Below are positions 1 through 48,858 of a stretch of 64,000 bases of DNA, piece after piece. The stretch's first letter is position 1. Each line of letters begins with the position of its first letter. This DNA comes from Liolophura sinensis. Its lineage: Eukaryota; Mollusca; Polyplacophora; Chitonida; Chitonidae. Made by a program: the position numbers and the translations under genes. The stretch lies in NCBI RefSeq assembly GCF_032854445.1, contig NC_088302.1, positions 44,742,645 through 44,806,644 of the forward strand, read 5' to 3'. The notes beneath the pieces were generated by a model. The model was not told the origin of the DNA. It ran no database searches and was given only the letters and a program-made list of their open reading frames with translations.

Positions 1-268
1 GCACCAAGACCATTCACTTTGAAATGTGCACGAAATGCTATACTTCAGAACAAAGGTTTCATTTTTTCTCACAACATCCTTAAGAAATATGTAGGGGAAA
101 GGGTCACGCCAAGAAATTGCCAGTTAGGATAAATGTTGCCTAGTTTTCTGGGTTTTCAAAATTTCATCCATGTTGTTATACCACAGCTTTTGTTAGTGAT
201 GAAAAATGCACAGGCCTTCACGGTCCACACGAAAGCAAGGGAAAGTTGAGAATATAGAGTTTATTTTA

Positions 269-36079
<35,811 letters not shown>

Positions 36080-36760
36080 CTTGTATTCCAGGGCTACGGA
36101 GCGCCCGACTAGGCAGGCACGCTACCGTAAATAATAATCCAAAATCCGTGGAGAGAAAGGCGAAAATCCGAGACGAAATCACGACGCTTTGAGCCCTCAC
36201 TTGGGCCCGGCAAAAACAGAGCACAGCCAAGAGGGTAACCGAGTAAAATCCAGTACGCTAAATCCAGCAGGCTTCAACACTAAACTCCGGGAATATAGTA
36301 CAGCCACTCAACACAAGCAGAAACAGGACACAAATCCTTTGTCATAGGTAAGTTTGGTAATGAAAACCTCACGGAGCAGACCGTCCATTGTTTAACAAAG
36401 CATTGTGAGTGTGACGCTCCCCAAAGTCATCTCGCCGCATTCGGAATGACGCGCACCGTGGTCAATTTGGTGCGTACAGAAAAACCCTCGTGAACCGCCA
36501 GGAAAGATGCCACACACGGTATAATTCTACACGCGGTATTAGCTCCAAGTAACAATAGCGCAAGGCAAATATACTTGCCATATATGGGAAACAAATGATT
36601 GGCCCTATCAACAAACACTGCTATCGACACAAGAGGCCCACGTGGGGTGATTACTTATTCACAGCGTCTCTTCAAACTGACCAATAACAGCGAAGCTGTC
36701 CGAGCTGGCGCTCACAAACGAGCATAATGTGTGAATAAATTACCTGTCACTCAAAGTAAC
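36080..36760 (-). promoter_or_regulatory. Probable TLE 5' UTR and promoter, CpG-rich
   Basis: The sequence directly upstream of the start codon is clearly richer in CpG than the surrounding introns, most densely at about 36,050-36,240, as expected for a broad promoter of a developmental gene. I could not place a TATA box or a transcription start. A palindromic E-box CCCACGTGGG lies at 36637-36646. Extra non-coding 5' exons further upstream cannot be excluded. Confidence 0.4.
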
Positions 36761-38248
36761 GTGACCTCATAGCGAAGTTGAATTTAAACATGGCCTATAA
36801 TATCAACCCATTTAAACTACGTAGATCAGAAGGTACCAGAAGAACGTTATGACAATCGGGTACACCGAAAACCACACGCAGAATACATCTCCGTCTCTCC
36901 TGCAAGGAAATGTTGAGTGTGATAAACGTATACTATATTTACAGTCCAAGTATTTATACCAAAGGTGACATTGGATTCTTTTCCATGCAGTGAGCGCGTA
37001 TAACCTCTTTGTAATAATTATCAGCTAAAACGATAAAGAATGTGATAAAAACAATGGTTTTATAATATGGTTATTTCTGCATTATGCTGACGAACAGCGA
37101 TTCGATACAGCAGTAGAGATTGTGCACGGCTAGGTGTTATGTGTGTATCAGCCCATGTCTACCCCACGTGGGTTTGACATGCAGCTGTCAAACTGCCATA
37201 CGGCCTGAGGCCACGCCTTGATGGGATTGCTCGGTGGGCAACACAAGATTGTTGAATAGACGGCTGATGTGAAAAGAATAACAAAAGTGGAGGGTATAGC
37301 TTGGCCCAATGCAGACATCGGAGGGCGCCCAAAGTACTTGACCAAAAGTTACAAAGAGCTCTCCCATGAATAACACCTCAGTTTCTGAGATGCTTTGTAA
37401 GACGACAAGGATAATATATGCACACATCGAGCCCAAAATCCATTATCCTCTTTCGAGCAATCCTTGATCGATCGAAGAGCTGACGGCACTAGAGATGCCG
37501 GACCATAATAACAGTGGTAGTGCATTTTGATAAGAGATTTGGAGGGAAATCAGTTCCCTGAACGGTTGATAATCCGATTGCACCATTCAAGCCCACATGT
37601 GGCTGATTTCATCAATACACAACTAAATACCGGTTTCCTTTACCGTCCTCTATCTCTCTCTCTCCTCTTTTGTTCTTTGTTTGATTTTGCTTCACTTGTT
37701 TGCGTTTACCCAAGCAGTTTGCTCAGCATGTTGAAGATAGTGCGGGGAAGGGGCTGCATTTAAATCACCCTATAGGTTTGTCTGTGGCCCATGATGCTCG
37801 CGGATGCTGAAGACGAATGAGTACTGCATCCAATTTAGCTTATCAGCGCTGGCCAGGCTCGGGTGTTGCCATGCGTACAGTGGGATTAGCGGGCCGTGGC
37901 CGCCGGCTATCTGAAGAATGACCGCTCTTCAAAGACTGCTATCTCTCCCGAGACACCGACTGAGGCATCATGGGTAATTCCATCAGATCGAAGCGGTTAA
38001 CATACGTGTAAGATCGACACCAGCAGGAGGGAAAATTCTTGTCAGACTGGAAGTGCCCGCGTGGTTCATTTCGTTATAAAAGTTTCCCGACATCTATACA
38101 GGCTATGAATGGATGGCGGTTTTTCATAAATTTCTGGCTTTTAATATACATACATTGACTTCAGAGATTAATTGTTTATAGGTTCAAATCCAGATGTCGT
38201 CGCTTATTGTTCAGACTATCATGAACATTGAATACGAAGTTACATGTG
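36761..38248. other. Upstream flank, proximal part, no gene seen
   Basis: Non-coding sequence with GC-balanced stretches at 37,140-37,520 and 37,770-38,060. A second palindromic E-box, CCCACGTGGG, is at 37163-37172. A TC-rich run lies at 37,650-37,665. No coding exon recognised on either strand. Confidence 0.6.

Positions 38249-38249
<1 letters not shown>

Positions 38250-38311
<62 letters not shown>
38250..38311. repeat. (TA)n microsatellite
   Basis: About 31 uninterrupted TA dinucleotides. Open frames across it are artefacts of the repeat. Confidence 0.97.
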
Positions 38312-38314
<3 letters not shown>

Positions 38315-38935
38315 GCACACAAAGCTTTCATCCTATATCTGACGTCAGGGGAAGAGAATCAGGCAGAGACGGCCAGCTTTAACGTAAATTGGTATATGTA
38401 TGGAGTATAGAAAAATAATATGACAAGATATGATTAATATCATAATCTGAATTATCTTCTTTAGTGTGTACCAGCCGATATAGTTTTCTCTACACAAATA
38501 GTACCATGTTAAAAGATGGGTAATAGGCAAGTAGAGATCGACGCATTAATATTGCCCGGGAGCCCTGCCTTTTGTCGTATAATAATCATTGTGACCAATG
38601 TCCAATGATAGCAATACCGGGAACTAAACCCATACCTCGAGTGCCTGGTGCATGCATGACTAAACTTTGCTGCTCTCACCACATGCAGAACCAAGTCCTG
38701 TCGCATGCCCCGCAGGATTGCCATGTTGATATAAGTGTACATGCATGAGTTGGATTGGTGTTATATAAGGGTAATGGGTAACTTTTTGAAGGGGTGTTAC
38801 AATCACATATATAATGATGCACTTCATGCATCCATGGATTGCACGTGACTTGGCTTATGAAGATCGGTGGTGCAGCTGGAAAACTTTTGTAACACCGACA
38901 GTAGGACAAACACATATGTTTCTTCAAAACACTTG

Positions 38936-39190
38936 ATTTATTTATATATCTCATTGGTGTTTTACACCGTACTCAAGAGCATTTCGCTTATACGACCATG
39001 TGTACGGTGGCACGATACTGGGTATAGAGCTGGGGGGAACACACGGCCATCCATAGTTTCCTGGCAGAGCTTCCCACATACGACCGCCGAGGAAGCCAGC
39101 ATGAACTGGACTTGAACTCACAGCGATTGCATTGGTGAGAGATTCCTGGGTCCTGCTGAACACACCAACCATACACTACGCCATAAGGGC
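38936..39190 (-). mobile_element. SINE-A copy, nearly full length, diverged
   Basis: The plus strand shows the tail (TTGGTGTTTTACACCGTACT, CAAGAGCATTTCGCTTATAC), the core (ACACGGCCATCCATAG), the segment GAGGAAGCCAGCATGAACTG and the B box region (GGACTTGAACTC). The element is antisense to the plus strand. The head is diverged and no target-site duplication was found by eye. Confidence 0.8.
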
Positions 39191-39259
39191 CCCTGACACA
39201 AACGTCCCTGCAACATACCGAATATTCATGAATATAAACCTTGTTATTCATTTATCGAC

Positions 39260-39307
39260 ATTTTTGGAAATTTGTGCCTATCAATATAGGCACAAATTTC
39301 CAAAAAT
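39260..39307. repeat. Perfect 22-bp inverted repeat with 4-nt loop
   Basis: The left arm at 39260-39281 (ending TTTGTGCCTAT) and the right arm at 39286-39307 (starting ATAGGCACAAA) are exact reverse complements, separated only by CAAT. A perfect arm implies recent origin or maintenance. The loop is shorter than in typical animal microRNA precursors. Confidence 0.95.
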
Positions 39308-40380
<1,073 letters not shown>

Positions 40381-40692
40381 GCTTTTCACTCCTACACCCC
40401 TGCAATGGGTGTTGACGATGTTCACTTTTGTATAGAACGTCCTAAAATCCTAAGGTATGGCATGCAAAAAAAAGAAACCTGATATGACGTCCCGTGCAAA
40501 ATAACTTCCTTTGCATGGCTATTTACATGCAGGGCTATATATATGCTCAGTAGGTTATGTTAAAAATTTACTTCTGTCCCTGATTATTACCCGACTGGCT
40601 GATTATCAAAATTCTATTGGCCGTGTCACCTGTAACAATATATCAACTGCATATATCAATTCGAAAATTAAAATAGATTTGTATACATATAT
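40381..40692. other. Upstream flank, no feature recognised
   Basis: AT-rich spacer between the SINE-B copy and the DNA transposon. Nothing recognised. Confidence 0.6.
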
Positions 40693-41252
40693 TGGGTGGA
40701 CATAAAAAAATGGGCCGTACTTTGACACTCAATATCTCCAAAACCCTCTTACGTCAGCTTCTAAAACATTACACACTCAAAAGCCATTATATCCTTAGTA
40801 TACAGACCAAATTTCAATTTCATCCTTTAAGATATCTGTCCATCGCACCAAAATCAAAATAGGGTCAAAAACGCATGTTCCGGACATTTCAAAATGATGT
40901 TCTACCTTGTTTTACCTGGTGATGAATTGGTCCTCCATCTTCTCGGTAGAAGGCGCGCAAACGTTTCTTCCATGAACTGATTGAGCCCCAAATCTCCTTA
41001 AGAGTAATTTTTTTCCAGCAGTCCTTGATGCGTGTCACACAGGTGCAGCGCGCGCTCTACTCATGGATCACCGGAACGTGCGTTTTTGAGGTTATGTTTT
41101 CATTTTAACTCTGTGTACAGACTACTCAAGCTATGAAAACTGGTCAGTATATTAATAAAATCATGCCATTTGAATGTCTAAAGTTTGAAAAGGGTTTGAA
41201 CAAAGGATAATGGAGCTATGCAGCAAGAAAGTACGGCCCATTTTTATGCCCA
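40693..41252 (-). mobile_element. Internally deleted IS630/Tc1-mariner-type DNA transposon
   Basis: The ends are inverted repeats: left TGGGTGGACATAAAAAAATG then GGCCGTACTTT, and right, reversed, TGGGCATAAAAATGGGCCGT then ACTTT. The element is 560 bp and flanked by TATAT on both sides, consistent with TA target duplication. On the minus strand about 40 codons at roughly 40,911-41,041 read as a transposase C-terminus (CWKKIT, SWKKRLRA and EDGGPIHH motifs, compare WKKI and A.I...GG of Tc1/mariner enzymes). Catalytic regions are missing, so it could move only with a helper enzyme in trans. Superfamily assignment is inferred. Confidence 0.65.
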
Positions 41253-42605
41253 TATATTTATGGCCAGGTCAACAATCGTTTTCCGCGCAGGGGTTGCGCG
41301 TAGGGTTGCTTCATGCACCGAACAGCGATGACTGGTCAAACATTATGTGAACTACAGTACTCTCTAATTTGTGTTCTTCAGAAAAACTGTAGATCGGTGG
41401 TACACAAGGTTTGTGTACATATAATACACAAAGATGTAGACGTTGAATTTTGTTACAGTTGTGTCTACCTGTGCTACGCAGTCGTTTTTAGAGAGTACGT
41501 AATATGTATCAAAATTTTTTTGAAGATTTGTGATCAGTATCTGATCAAATCAAAAAGCAAACACTGGACGGTGATTTTAACCTTAAATTTAGATAATTGT
41601 TATGATTTTTGTTATATGCATGCATTCGTGCTAGTGTGGTAGCACCTTCTGCATGAAGAGAGTAGTTCTACTCAAATTAAAGTGCAGTTGTATTATCCAT
41701 GCATACACAAACATACCGAAGCAATATATCAAAGGTTAAATTACACTTCTCCATTTCTTCGTGCATCCCCATCATCACACGCTTATATATACCCCTGTAC
41801 CGTGAACAGCCCGGTGTGCAAATCGTTCACACTATATGAAGATCATGTCACTTGGTTCATTTAAGACAAACAATTTCTGGACTGGCTACCATGGTATTTC
41901 ATTGCTTGGCAGCCTGCACATAGGGTGGCAAACTACAAGTATAGGGCCTACTGACTGATCATCAGCGCATGCATGGAGTGTCAAAATATACTGTGACTGG
42001 GGTGTAATGGCTTCGGCATGCGGTTGTTGTGAGGCAGCATCAAATAAATGTTTCGACATTGAGATAATATCGTGGCTGAAATAATGCTACGAAGAAAGAA
42101 ATATATAATTGAGAAGTGAGCTTAAGAGCTTTTCCTTCGTAACTTCTGAAAGGTATAAGATGAGGTGAAATTATATATAGCTGCACTGGAACAACCTTTA
42201 CTTGAATTAACACTATACAATAAATACATAAGTTGTTCAGTAAGTAAGTTCAGCTCGATAAAAGTGGTCATTTTCCAGTCAATTTAACGGTCTCGTCTGG
42301 CAAAAAAGGTATAATTTAATCCAGCATTACAATTGTCAAATCAATGAGTTACATATAGGGAGTAATTCATTCAGATTTATGTATATAAAATCTGAAATCG
42401 TCACGTAAAGTAATAGCATGGCTTTAATCATGCTCAAGAGTTGAAACTGCATTTTAAATCGGATGCCATGAAAACTCACAAATTTGATGGAATCAGTTAC
42501 AAGTTATGACATTAACCACCCTGGAAATATTGCGATTTGAGCCAAAACAGAACAAAAACTGTCATAATTTTGTTGAAAATAGATCAAACTGCGCCCGACA
42601 CTCAA
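41253..42605. other. Upstream flank, no feature recognised
   Basis: AT-rich non-coding DNA. Several open frames of 60-109 codons show no family likeness and no splice context. Confidence 0.6.
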
Positions 42606-42812
42606 ATTTATTTATTTATTTATTTGATCGGTGTTTTACGACGTCGGCCAGCATTATGGTGGGAGGAAACCGGGCAGAGCCCGGAGGAAACCCACGACCA
42701 TCCGCAGGTTGCTGTCAGACCTTCTCACGTACGGCCGGAGAGGAAGCCAGCATGAGCTGGACTTGAACTCACAGCGACCGCGTTGGTCAGAGGCTCCTGG
42801 GTCATTGCGGAC
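42606..42812 (-). mobile_element. SINE-A copy with internal deletion in the tail
   Basis: The plus strand shows TTATTTATTTATTTATTTGA, TCGGTGTTTTACGACGTC, then GGCCAGCATTATGGTGGGAG, CCACGACCATCCGCAGGTTG and CCAGCATGAGCTGGACTTGA. The ACTCAAGAATATTTCACTTA section of the tail is missing. Core and B box region are well preserved, so it is a fairly young copy. The head breaks off after CCTGGGTCATTGCG. Confidence 0.88.
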
Positions 42813-42947
42813 ACTCAAATTAGATCTTAAGCTATGTCGTAAGTTTAAATTGAACACGATGAACCATTTTGAGAACAAATATCTGGAAACTGTTAATTTC
42901 CAAACCCTATGGTCTTCAAAAAAGTCGGAAAAACTAGTGTGTAGGAT

Positions 42948-42976
42948 TGACGGACTGACGGACTGACGGACTGACA
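42948..42976. repeat. Short 8-bp tandem repeat
   Basis: About 3.5 copies of GACGGACT. Confidence 0.85.
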
Positions 42977-45286
42977 GACGGGATGCGACTATACAGCTCC
43001 CCACTCCCACCCCCACCCCTTTCCCTAGAGACGGGTCTAATTAGAAAGTTGCTCATCCCAATGTGAACCTGTGTTCCAGATTCGGTATTGTGTTCACATC
43101 ATTAAAACTTGCCATGACTTCTAGAAATTTGATCGTAATTGCCCCAGTTTATAGGTATATATAGATATAGGTAAATAACCAAAAACGCATTTTTAGAAGA
43201 AAAATAAATATCAAGAAATGTTACTTTTGGTATTAAAAAGTTTTATTATCCTTCTTCACCTCACATGAATGGTATATGTATACCTTATCATATTGTATTT
43301 ATTCTCCATACACACTGCACAGTAAGTAACTTAATGGGTTACTAATTAAGGTATTACTGCTTTCAATGTACAGTTATTCTGTATATAGCGTATATGTGTC
43401 AGGGCATGGACATTAAGTGAAGCGGACACGCAGCCAGACAGACAGACAGGCGGTCTGTAAATACTGATTGCCAGCAGACATTCCAGTGTAGAGGGAAATT
43501 CGCCCAAGTGATTTGAAAGCATGCATGTGTAATGTCCTTTTTGCGACTACTTGGCAACGGCGCGAGGCTTTAACTTGCGTGGACTGATCACACTGCCTTA
43601 TTGGACAGGTGTTATGGGTGTTTAAATCATTCAGTGCCGCCAACATGCTCCCCTGGCACGCACGACGGCCTTATCGATTGTGGCAGACTTGCACAGGATG
43701 TTCCGACCCAATCAGCGGTTTTCCCGCCTCAATGCACTGACGGGAACACGCTGTCGTCTGCACGCGAACTGAATCCAATATGGCTGAAAAACAGTCAGTA
43801 TCGACCCCTGGGGAAGAGGCTTGATTTATACGTCTGTTATTAATCAAACAGTGATTTGAATATTTAATAAGTAGAGGTGTGTTCAACTGACAGTGCGCAG
43901 TCTCGAACGGACGCTTAACGTGATCTGGTTTCCCTACGGGTTGATAACAAACGCCAGCGAGCGAGTGCGCGACCTCGCGCGATTTGACGAAATAATACAC
44001 GACCATTGTGAAAAGAATGGCTCGATAAAATGCTGAGCCGAGTATTTATTATTAAGATGATCCGATTTAATGAGGACGTCTGTGAAATCAATTAGTTCTT
44101 AGGAAGAAGTTAAAACCTCGTGTGTTGTCACTGATTCAGCCGCCAGAGTCTCTATATATATATATATACCTGTATGTAGAGAGAAAGGGTCGTTGATAGA
44201 CAGCTGTATCACAATACAGGTTGTTAAGTTAATGACTTCACAAAGAATAATTGTGTGCCATGCACTTTATATACCTTGTATGTATATTGAACTAGTAATT
44301 ACAGCTCATAAATTATGAATGAGACTGGATACGAGGCATACCAGCGGGCTGAATTCACTCAGTCATCATTATGTATACTTTGACCAAACAATGAAATACT
44401 TAATCATGCGACGTTATGGCTGCGATATTGCGGAAGTGGAAATGCGTTATAATCATCCATGAAATACGCTGGATTGCCTGTAATGTCTATTAGGCCTATA
44501 TATATATATGAAGATACTTCTTGTCCTAAGATCCCCTTTGCAATTTTGTGGGTCTACACCTGTATAACGTCTTCACAAGATGGTAAAAAGATATAGACAC
44601 CATCTTCATAGTTTACATAGATCCTGCTTGAATCACACATACAGTATTACCGTTAACATACAGGGGCAATAATCATATTGAAATACCATTGTCCACACAA
44701 GACATATTCTGACATAGTCTTCAAAGCCCATTCTGGTTTTTGTCACAAATATATACACCGGACAGCCATTAGCAATGGACATACTCTTGAGCTGCACGCA
44801 CGGTAAAGCACCACTGTGACAATTAAGCAAACATAACACGTACCTCAACATACACACAACATGTACGTTACACATGATTCTCAAACACTTTACACATGGA
44901 TGATTTGTTTACATATACAATATGAATGTATACTTTATTCGCCACGTTTCTTTTCGTGAACTGATTGTTTCTGTCTAGCTTACAATACATATATAGAAAT
45001 CTATAACGCTGCTGTCCTGAAAATTGGAGTGGATAATGCGATTGGGCGAAACCAAATTGAGTTTGAACCAAAGACGTTTGGAACCATAGGCTGAGTATTT
45101 ACCTCTTGGCAAAATGCAAATTACCCTTGGGCGTGTGTTATAGAATCATATGTAGGCTAGGACACTAAAGCTCGCTGGTTCAAAGCTCAACATATTTGTG
45201 GAGTCACAATAACTTTGGATATGTTTGCCGATTTATCGCTGGCCTTAATTGTCTTGTTCGGATGTATGTATATATGCAAGCTTTGG
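42977..45286. other. Upstream flank with GC-balanced block
   Basis: Mostly AT-rich. The block 43,400-43,990 is GC-balanced with CpGs and contains CCAATCAGCG (43708-43717, NF-Y-like) directly before TTTTCCCGCC (43719-43728, E2F-like). Short (TA)n tracts lie at 44,152-44,168 and 44,499-44,508. No exon recognised. Confidence 0.5.
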
Positions 45287-45375
45287 TTTTAACGTCGTAC
45301 TTAAAAATTTTCAGTCATACGACGACAAAGAGTCATTAGGTGTGTGCATATATATACCGTGTCTTCTTGAGAAAA
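45287..45375 (-). mobile_element. SINE-B tail fragment
   Basis: TCGTACTTAAAAATTTTCAG, TCATACGACGACAAAGAGTC and ACCGTGTCTTCTTGAG align with the 3' part of the SINE-B copy at 58,106-58,340, in the same (minus) orientation. The tRNA-like head is absent. Confidence 0.65.
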
Positions 45376-47639
45376 TAATAAATAATTAAATATAAAATAA
45401 TATTTGCGAGACACATACTGTCAGTTTTCACCTTGCTAAGTTCATTTCTGCTCCTAGAGGAGAGGGCAATCATAGTAACTGTTGGTGAAGAGTATCAATG
45501 GGTTACCTTTACAAGCGCACTGGCGAAGTTTAAGATGCATGTATCCTAACATATAAAAGTACAAAAAAGCTTCTAAGCTTTCTAAGTGGCGTCGATGTTT
45601 ATATAGCCGTCAGCACAATGTCTGTGCGGTAAAAATCCGAATGGAGGCACTATAAGCTGGTCTCGCCTTCTCGATACGTTCATAGATGACGTCATTTCCG
45701 AAAATTTCCGACCATTGACGGAAAATATGCACAAAACACGGGATATGCCTAGAAACCATATAGTCTGCGTTTCAGATTTGTTTTTTTCTTTTCGTGTGTC
45801 CTTTAACTCTTAATAAATTTAATAAATCGGGAGTTATACAGAACTTAAAGATGATGCAGTGTGCATTAGTGTAAGATCTGGAGCGTGAGGAAAGACGGGA
45901 ATGGTGTATACTTCGAGATGCTCTAAGTTTACACTATTGATAATTGCTTCCTTGCAGTAGTGCTTGGTCTGAGAAGATTCTGGTTCGCCTTACCAGGACG
46001 GCTTTAATGAATGCTCTATTGGTAAGGGAATTAAGTGGAGAGCCGTGTGCCTCAGCCGACTGGCGACGCCGATCTTCCCAACAGCCTTGGCTTCTTACGC
46101 TTCACCAGACATTTAATAACAAATTCATATCGCTTTCCGGATCAGCGCCCGTCTCTGCATCGATCCCACCTCCTCTCACAGGGTCGGGAATTTCACAGCT
46201 CAATAGCTATCTTTATTATCGTTTTTTTTTCTTTCTTCATCTTCTTCTCTTCTTTTATTTCTCATTATCCTTCAGTGTCACTTTCGATACATTGTCCAAC
46301 TCCTTTGAGACGTCTAACCGCGTTATCAGCAATGCAGACAGTTAGCGTCATCTTACCAAGAAAGAGCGACAGGGATGGGTAAAGCGAGGGTTGGAGGACA
46401 TGAAGTGGGGGAGGAGATGATGAGGGTTAAATTTACGGGGTTCATGGGGTTTGGAGGGAGGGTGGGGGGGCTGAGGTGTCACCAGGATATAGACCTTGGG
46501 TTTTATATATACCGCATGGACTGGCGTGAGCTGTAACCTGTCACAAGAAAGACTGTAATACCTGCTTGATACAGTTGTTTGTTGCATTGATCAACGTTTG
46601 CCTTATGTTTCTGGCGTGCCCAAGTGGCTCCAGCCGGCCGTCAATAAGATAATCCACCCTCCGCCATGTAATATTCCCAATCGCCTCAGCGTAAGTAATT
46701 CGGTTATACGCAGGGAATGGCGGATTAATTGCGTCTCGGCTTTCCTTTCTTCTGTTACGGTTAAAATGGCTACATTGTTCACAGTCGATCTCCTTCTTGT
46801 GGAGGAAGAAAATTCACTGGTTCGAGAAAGGTACATTAAATTGCCTTAGCAACACGAAGTTTTAGGGAAAGTTGACGTTGTCAGCTGACGCCGGCCCTGC
46901 CGAATACTTCAGTTCTAATGCTAAGAGGATCGACTTCTCGCCTGTAATTGTTTCCCAATGGGAAGAGGTTAAGAGATCATTGACTCTGACGATTAATGAG
47001 CTTTTAATGAAACTTGCAAACAGTGAAAACAGACGAGGCAGCGCCCACTGAAACAATACCAGAATGGAGCGGAGTGTAGCGGAACTCACTATATTATTCT
47101 GAGGGTATACAGATCCTGTATGCGCTAGGGCTTTGTTGATTTAATAATAAACAGAAAATAATATGTCTTGTTTAACATCAATTATCTGTCGTCGAAAGAC
47201 AGTAATTTTTGCAGGCGCTATTGACCCAAAATGCTTCTTTTCTCGTTTAATGGCATTTTAGAAAATTATTATTTCCTTCTCCGAATCCATCTCCCCATAT
47301 TTAACCAATATCACATACTCTCCATTGTTCATGGCGGTGATCCTAATCCGAATGCTAATGAGCGTGAATTTATGGGGGAAAAGTACATATTTTTACATAT
47401 ATCTTCCAGATTAAACTGAATTTCCTGGAGTAAATTCACGAGGAAGAATGCTTGTTAATGATGTATAGGAGCCTGTAGAGCTGGTATAGAGTTTTCACGC
47501 TTTTCACGCTTTTAATCATGATTCAGGGACCTATATGCATGACTGTCCCATCGTGAATGCTGTATAGAACATAAATATGGTGTGTTATAAATGAGGTGTA
47601 AATACTGCATAATTTATACCCAATCACAACTTTATACGA
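45376..47639. other. Upstream flank with candidate regulatory islands
   Basis: Contains a perfect CRE palindrome ATGACGTCAT at 45686-45695, next to a direct repeat ATTTCCGAAAATTTCCG. A GC-balanced, simple-sequence-poor island lies at 46,580-47,090. Open frames of up to 133 codons here have no recognisable domain. A short G-rich run lies at 46,461-46,470. Confidence 0.5.
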
Positions 47640-47825
47640 CGGCTACCATGGTCCTGGTGGCAGAAGCCACTCTGGAGCTGACACAAACAGCAACATCACG
47701 TGATAAACTCAAGGCATAATGCATGTCATACAGAGCTAGTGGTCATAGATGGATTCGAACCCATCACTGCACAGCGCAAGGTTTCTAAGTACAGATCTAA
47801 AGGTATGGGCCAGCAAGAGCCTAGA
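47640..47825 (-). mobile_element. Probable tRNA-derived SINE-C
   Basis: Read on the minus strand, GGTTCGAATCC (within 47,753-47,765) is an exact polymerase III B box. It is preceded by a tRNA-like stem region and followed by a non-tRNA body ending near GGCTTCTGCCACCAGGACC. The sequence does not resemble SINE-A or SINE-B. Only one copy is in the window, so family status is inferred from the B box and layout. Confidence 0.5.
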
Positions 47826-48764
47826 TTTCAGTATATATAGGCAGCTTATTAAACATGTATTACTATTCTTTGATTGCTTTTGATAGCTTATAGTAGCTGG
47901 ATTGCGCGGGGAGTGGGGGGAGGGGGGGACTTTTTTGTGTCTTTTATGAACAATCGAAATAAAATGCTTTTAAAATGAAACGGGAATTGACAACATATAC
48001 AGTGTCGTTTTCTTCGCTTTCAAGATACAGTGTGATTGCCCATGGCAAAGGAATTCGGTTGATATGCAAGTATAATTTGCCAGGATAATTTATTTTTACG
48101 GGACATTTTGCTTTATGTTTGGAAATGCCGGGTAGATTGTGCATTAAGCATATATACATGTGCACTGACAAAATTATAGGTCTGGTAAATAGTCATGGAA
48201 AATGCTCTTGAGAAAATGTGTTTATAAATCATACGTATAACAAAGCATTGCAGCACATATATAGAAAAGAACAGACTAATTGCATGCAGCTATAGAGAAG
48301 TCACGGATGTATTTCCCAAGTGATTTACCATGAAATGGACCACTAAAATCAATAGAGATTGTGTAACATGAACGAACACAGCTTTCAGAAATAATCTATA
48401 ATAGACACACGATACGCCTGTGTGTTGCCTTCCTTGAAATTGTGTATCTTTACATCACAACATATATAGTCGCTGCTTTGGAGCATATGTAAGGTCAAAG
48501 TGTTGGGGCCCCAGAAGGCTTCTAATCGGGATTTTTCTTTCAAAACAGTATATTATCACTCCAAGATATTTCCAAAGGGTAGAAAACCCTAACTAAAACA
48601 AATTTATCCCGAAAGGAGGCTCAGGATGTGCTTCTCGTTTCTGATTTAATACGCAATACCCTCATTCTTCTAAAAGTTCGGACATACATGTATATTAGTA
48701 GTGTTGAAAGCAGAATATTACATTTCTTTACCAGCCTTTTGGAAAAGTAGAGATATGAGTATCT
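47826..48764. other. Upstream flank, no feature recognised
   Basis: AT-rich spacer with a short G-rich run at 47,910-47,928. Nothing else recognised. Confidence 0.6.
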
Positions 48765-48776
48765 TGTTCATTAGAT

Positions 48777-48858
48777 TTATTTATTTATTTATTTGATTGG
48801 TGTTTGACGCCGTACTCAAGAATATTTCACTTATACGACGGCGGCCAGCATTATGGTG
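48777..48858 (-). mobile_element. 5'-truncated SINE-A with perfect target-site duplication
   Basis: Only the tail and the edge of the core are present (TTATTTATTTATTTATTTGA, TTGGTGTTTGACGCCGTACT, CAAGAATATTTCACTTATAC, GGCCAGCATTATGGTG). The element is flanked by exact 12-bp copies of TGTTCATTAGAT at 48765-48776 and 48859-48870. Truncation of the far end with an intact tail is the signature of target-primed reverse transcription by a LINE. Confidence 0.93.

Noticed and set aside
38540-38720. tRNA-like SINE on the minus strand (GGGTTTAGTTCCCGG)
   Set aside because: The B-box match is imperfect and there is no second copy or tail in the window; too weak to annotate.
39260-39307. microRNA precursor
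   Set aside because: The arms are perfectly paired and the loop is only four bases, unlike animal precursors; kept only as a structural finding.
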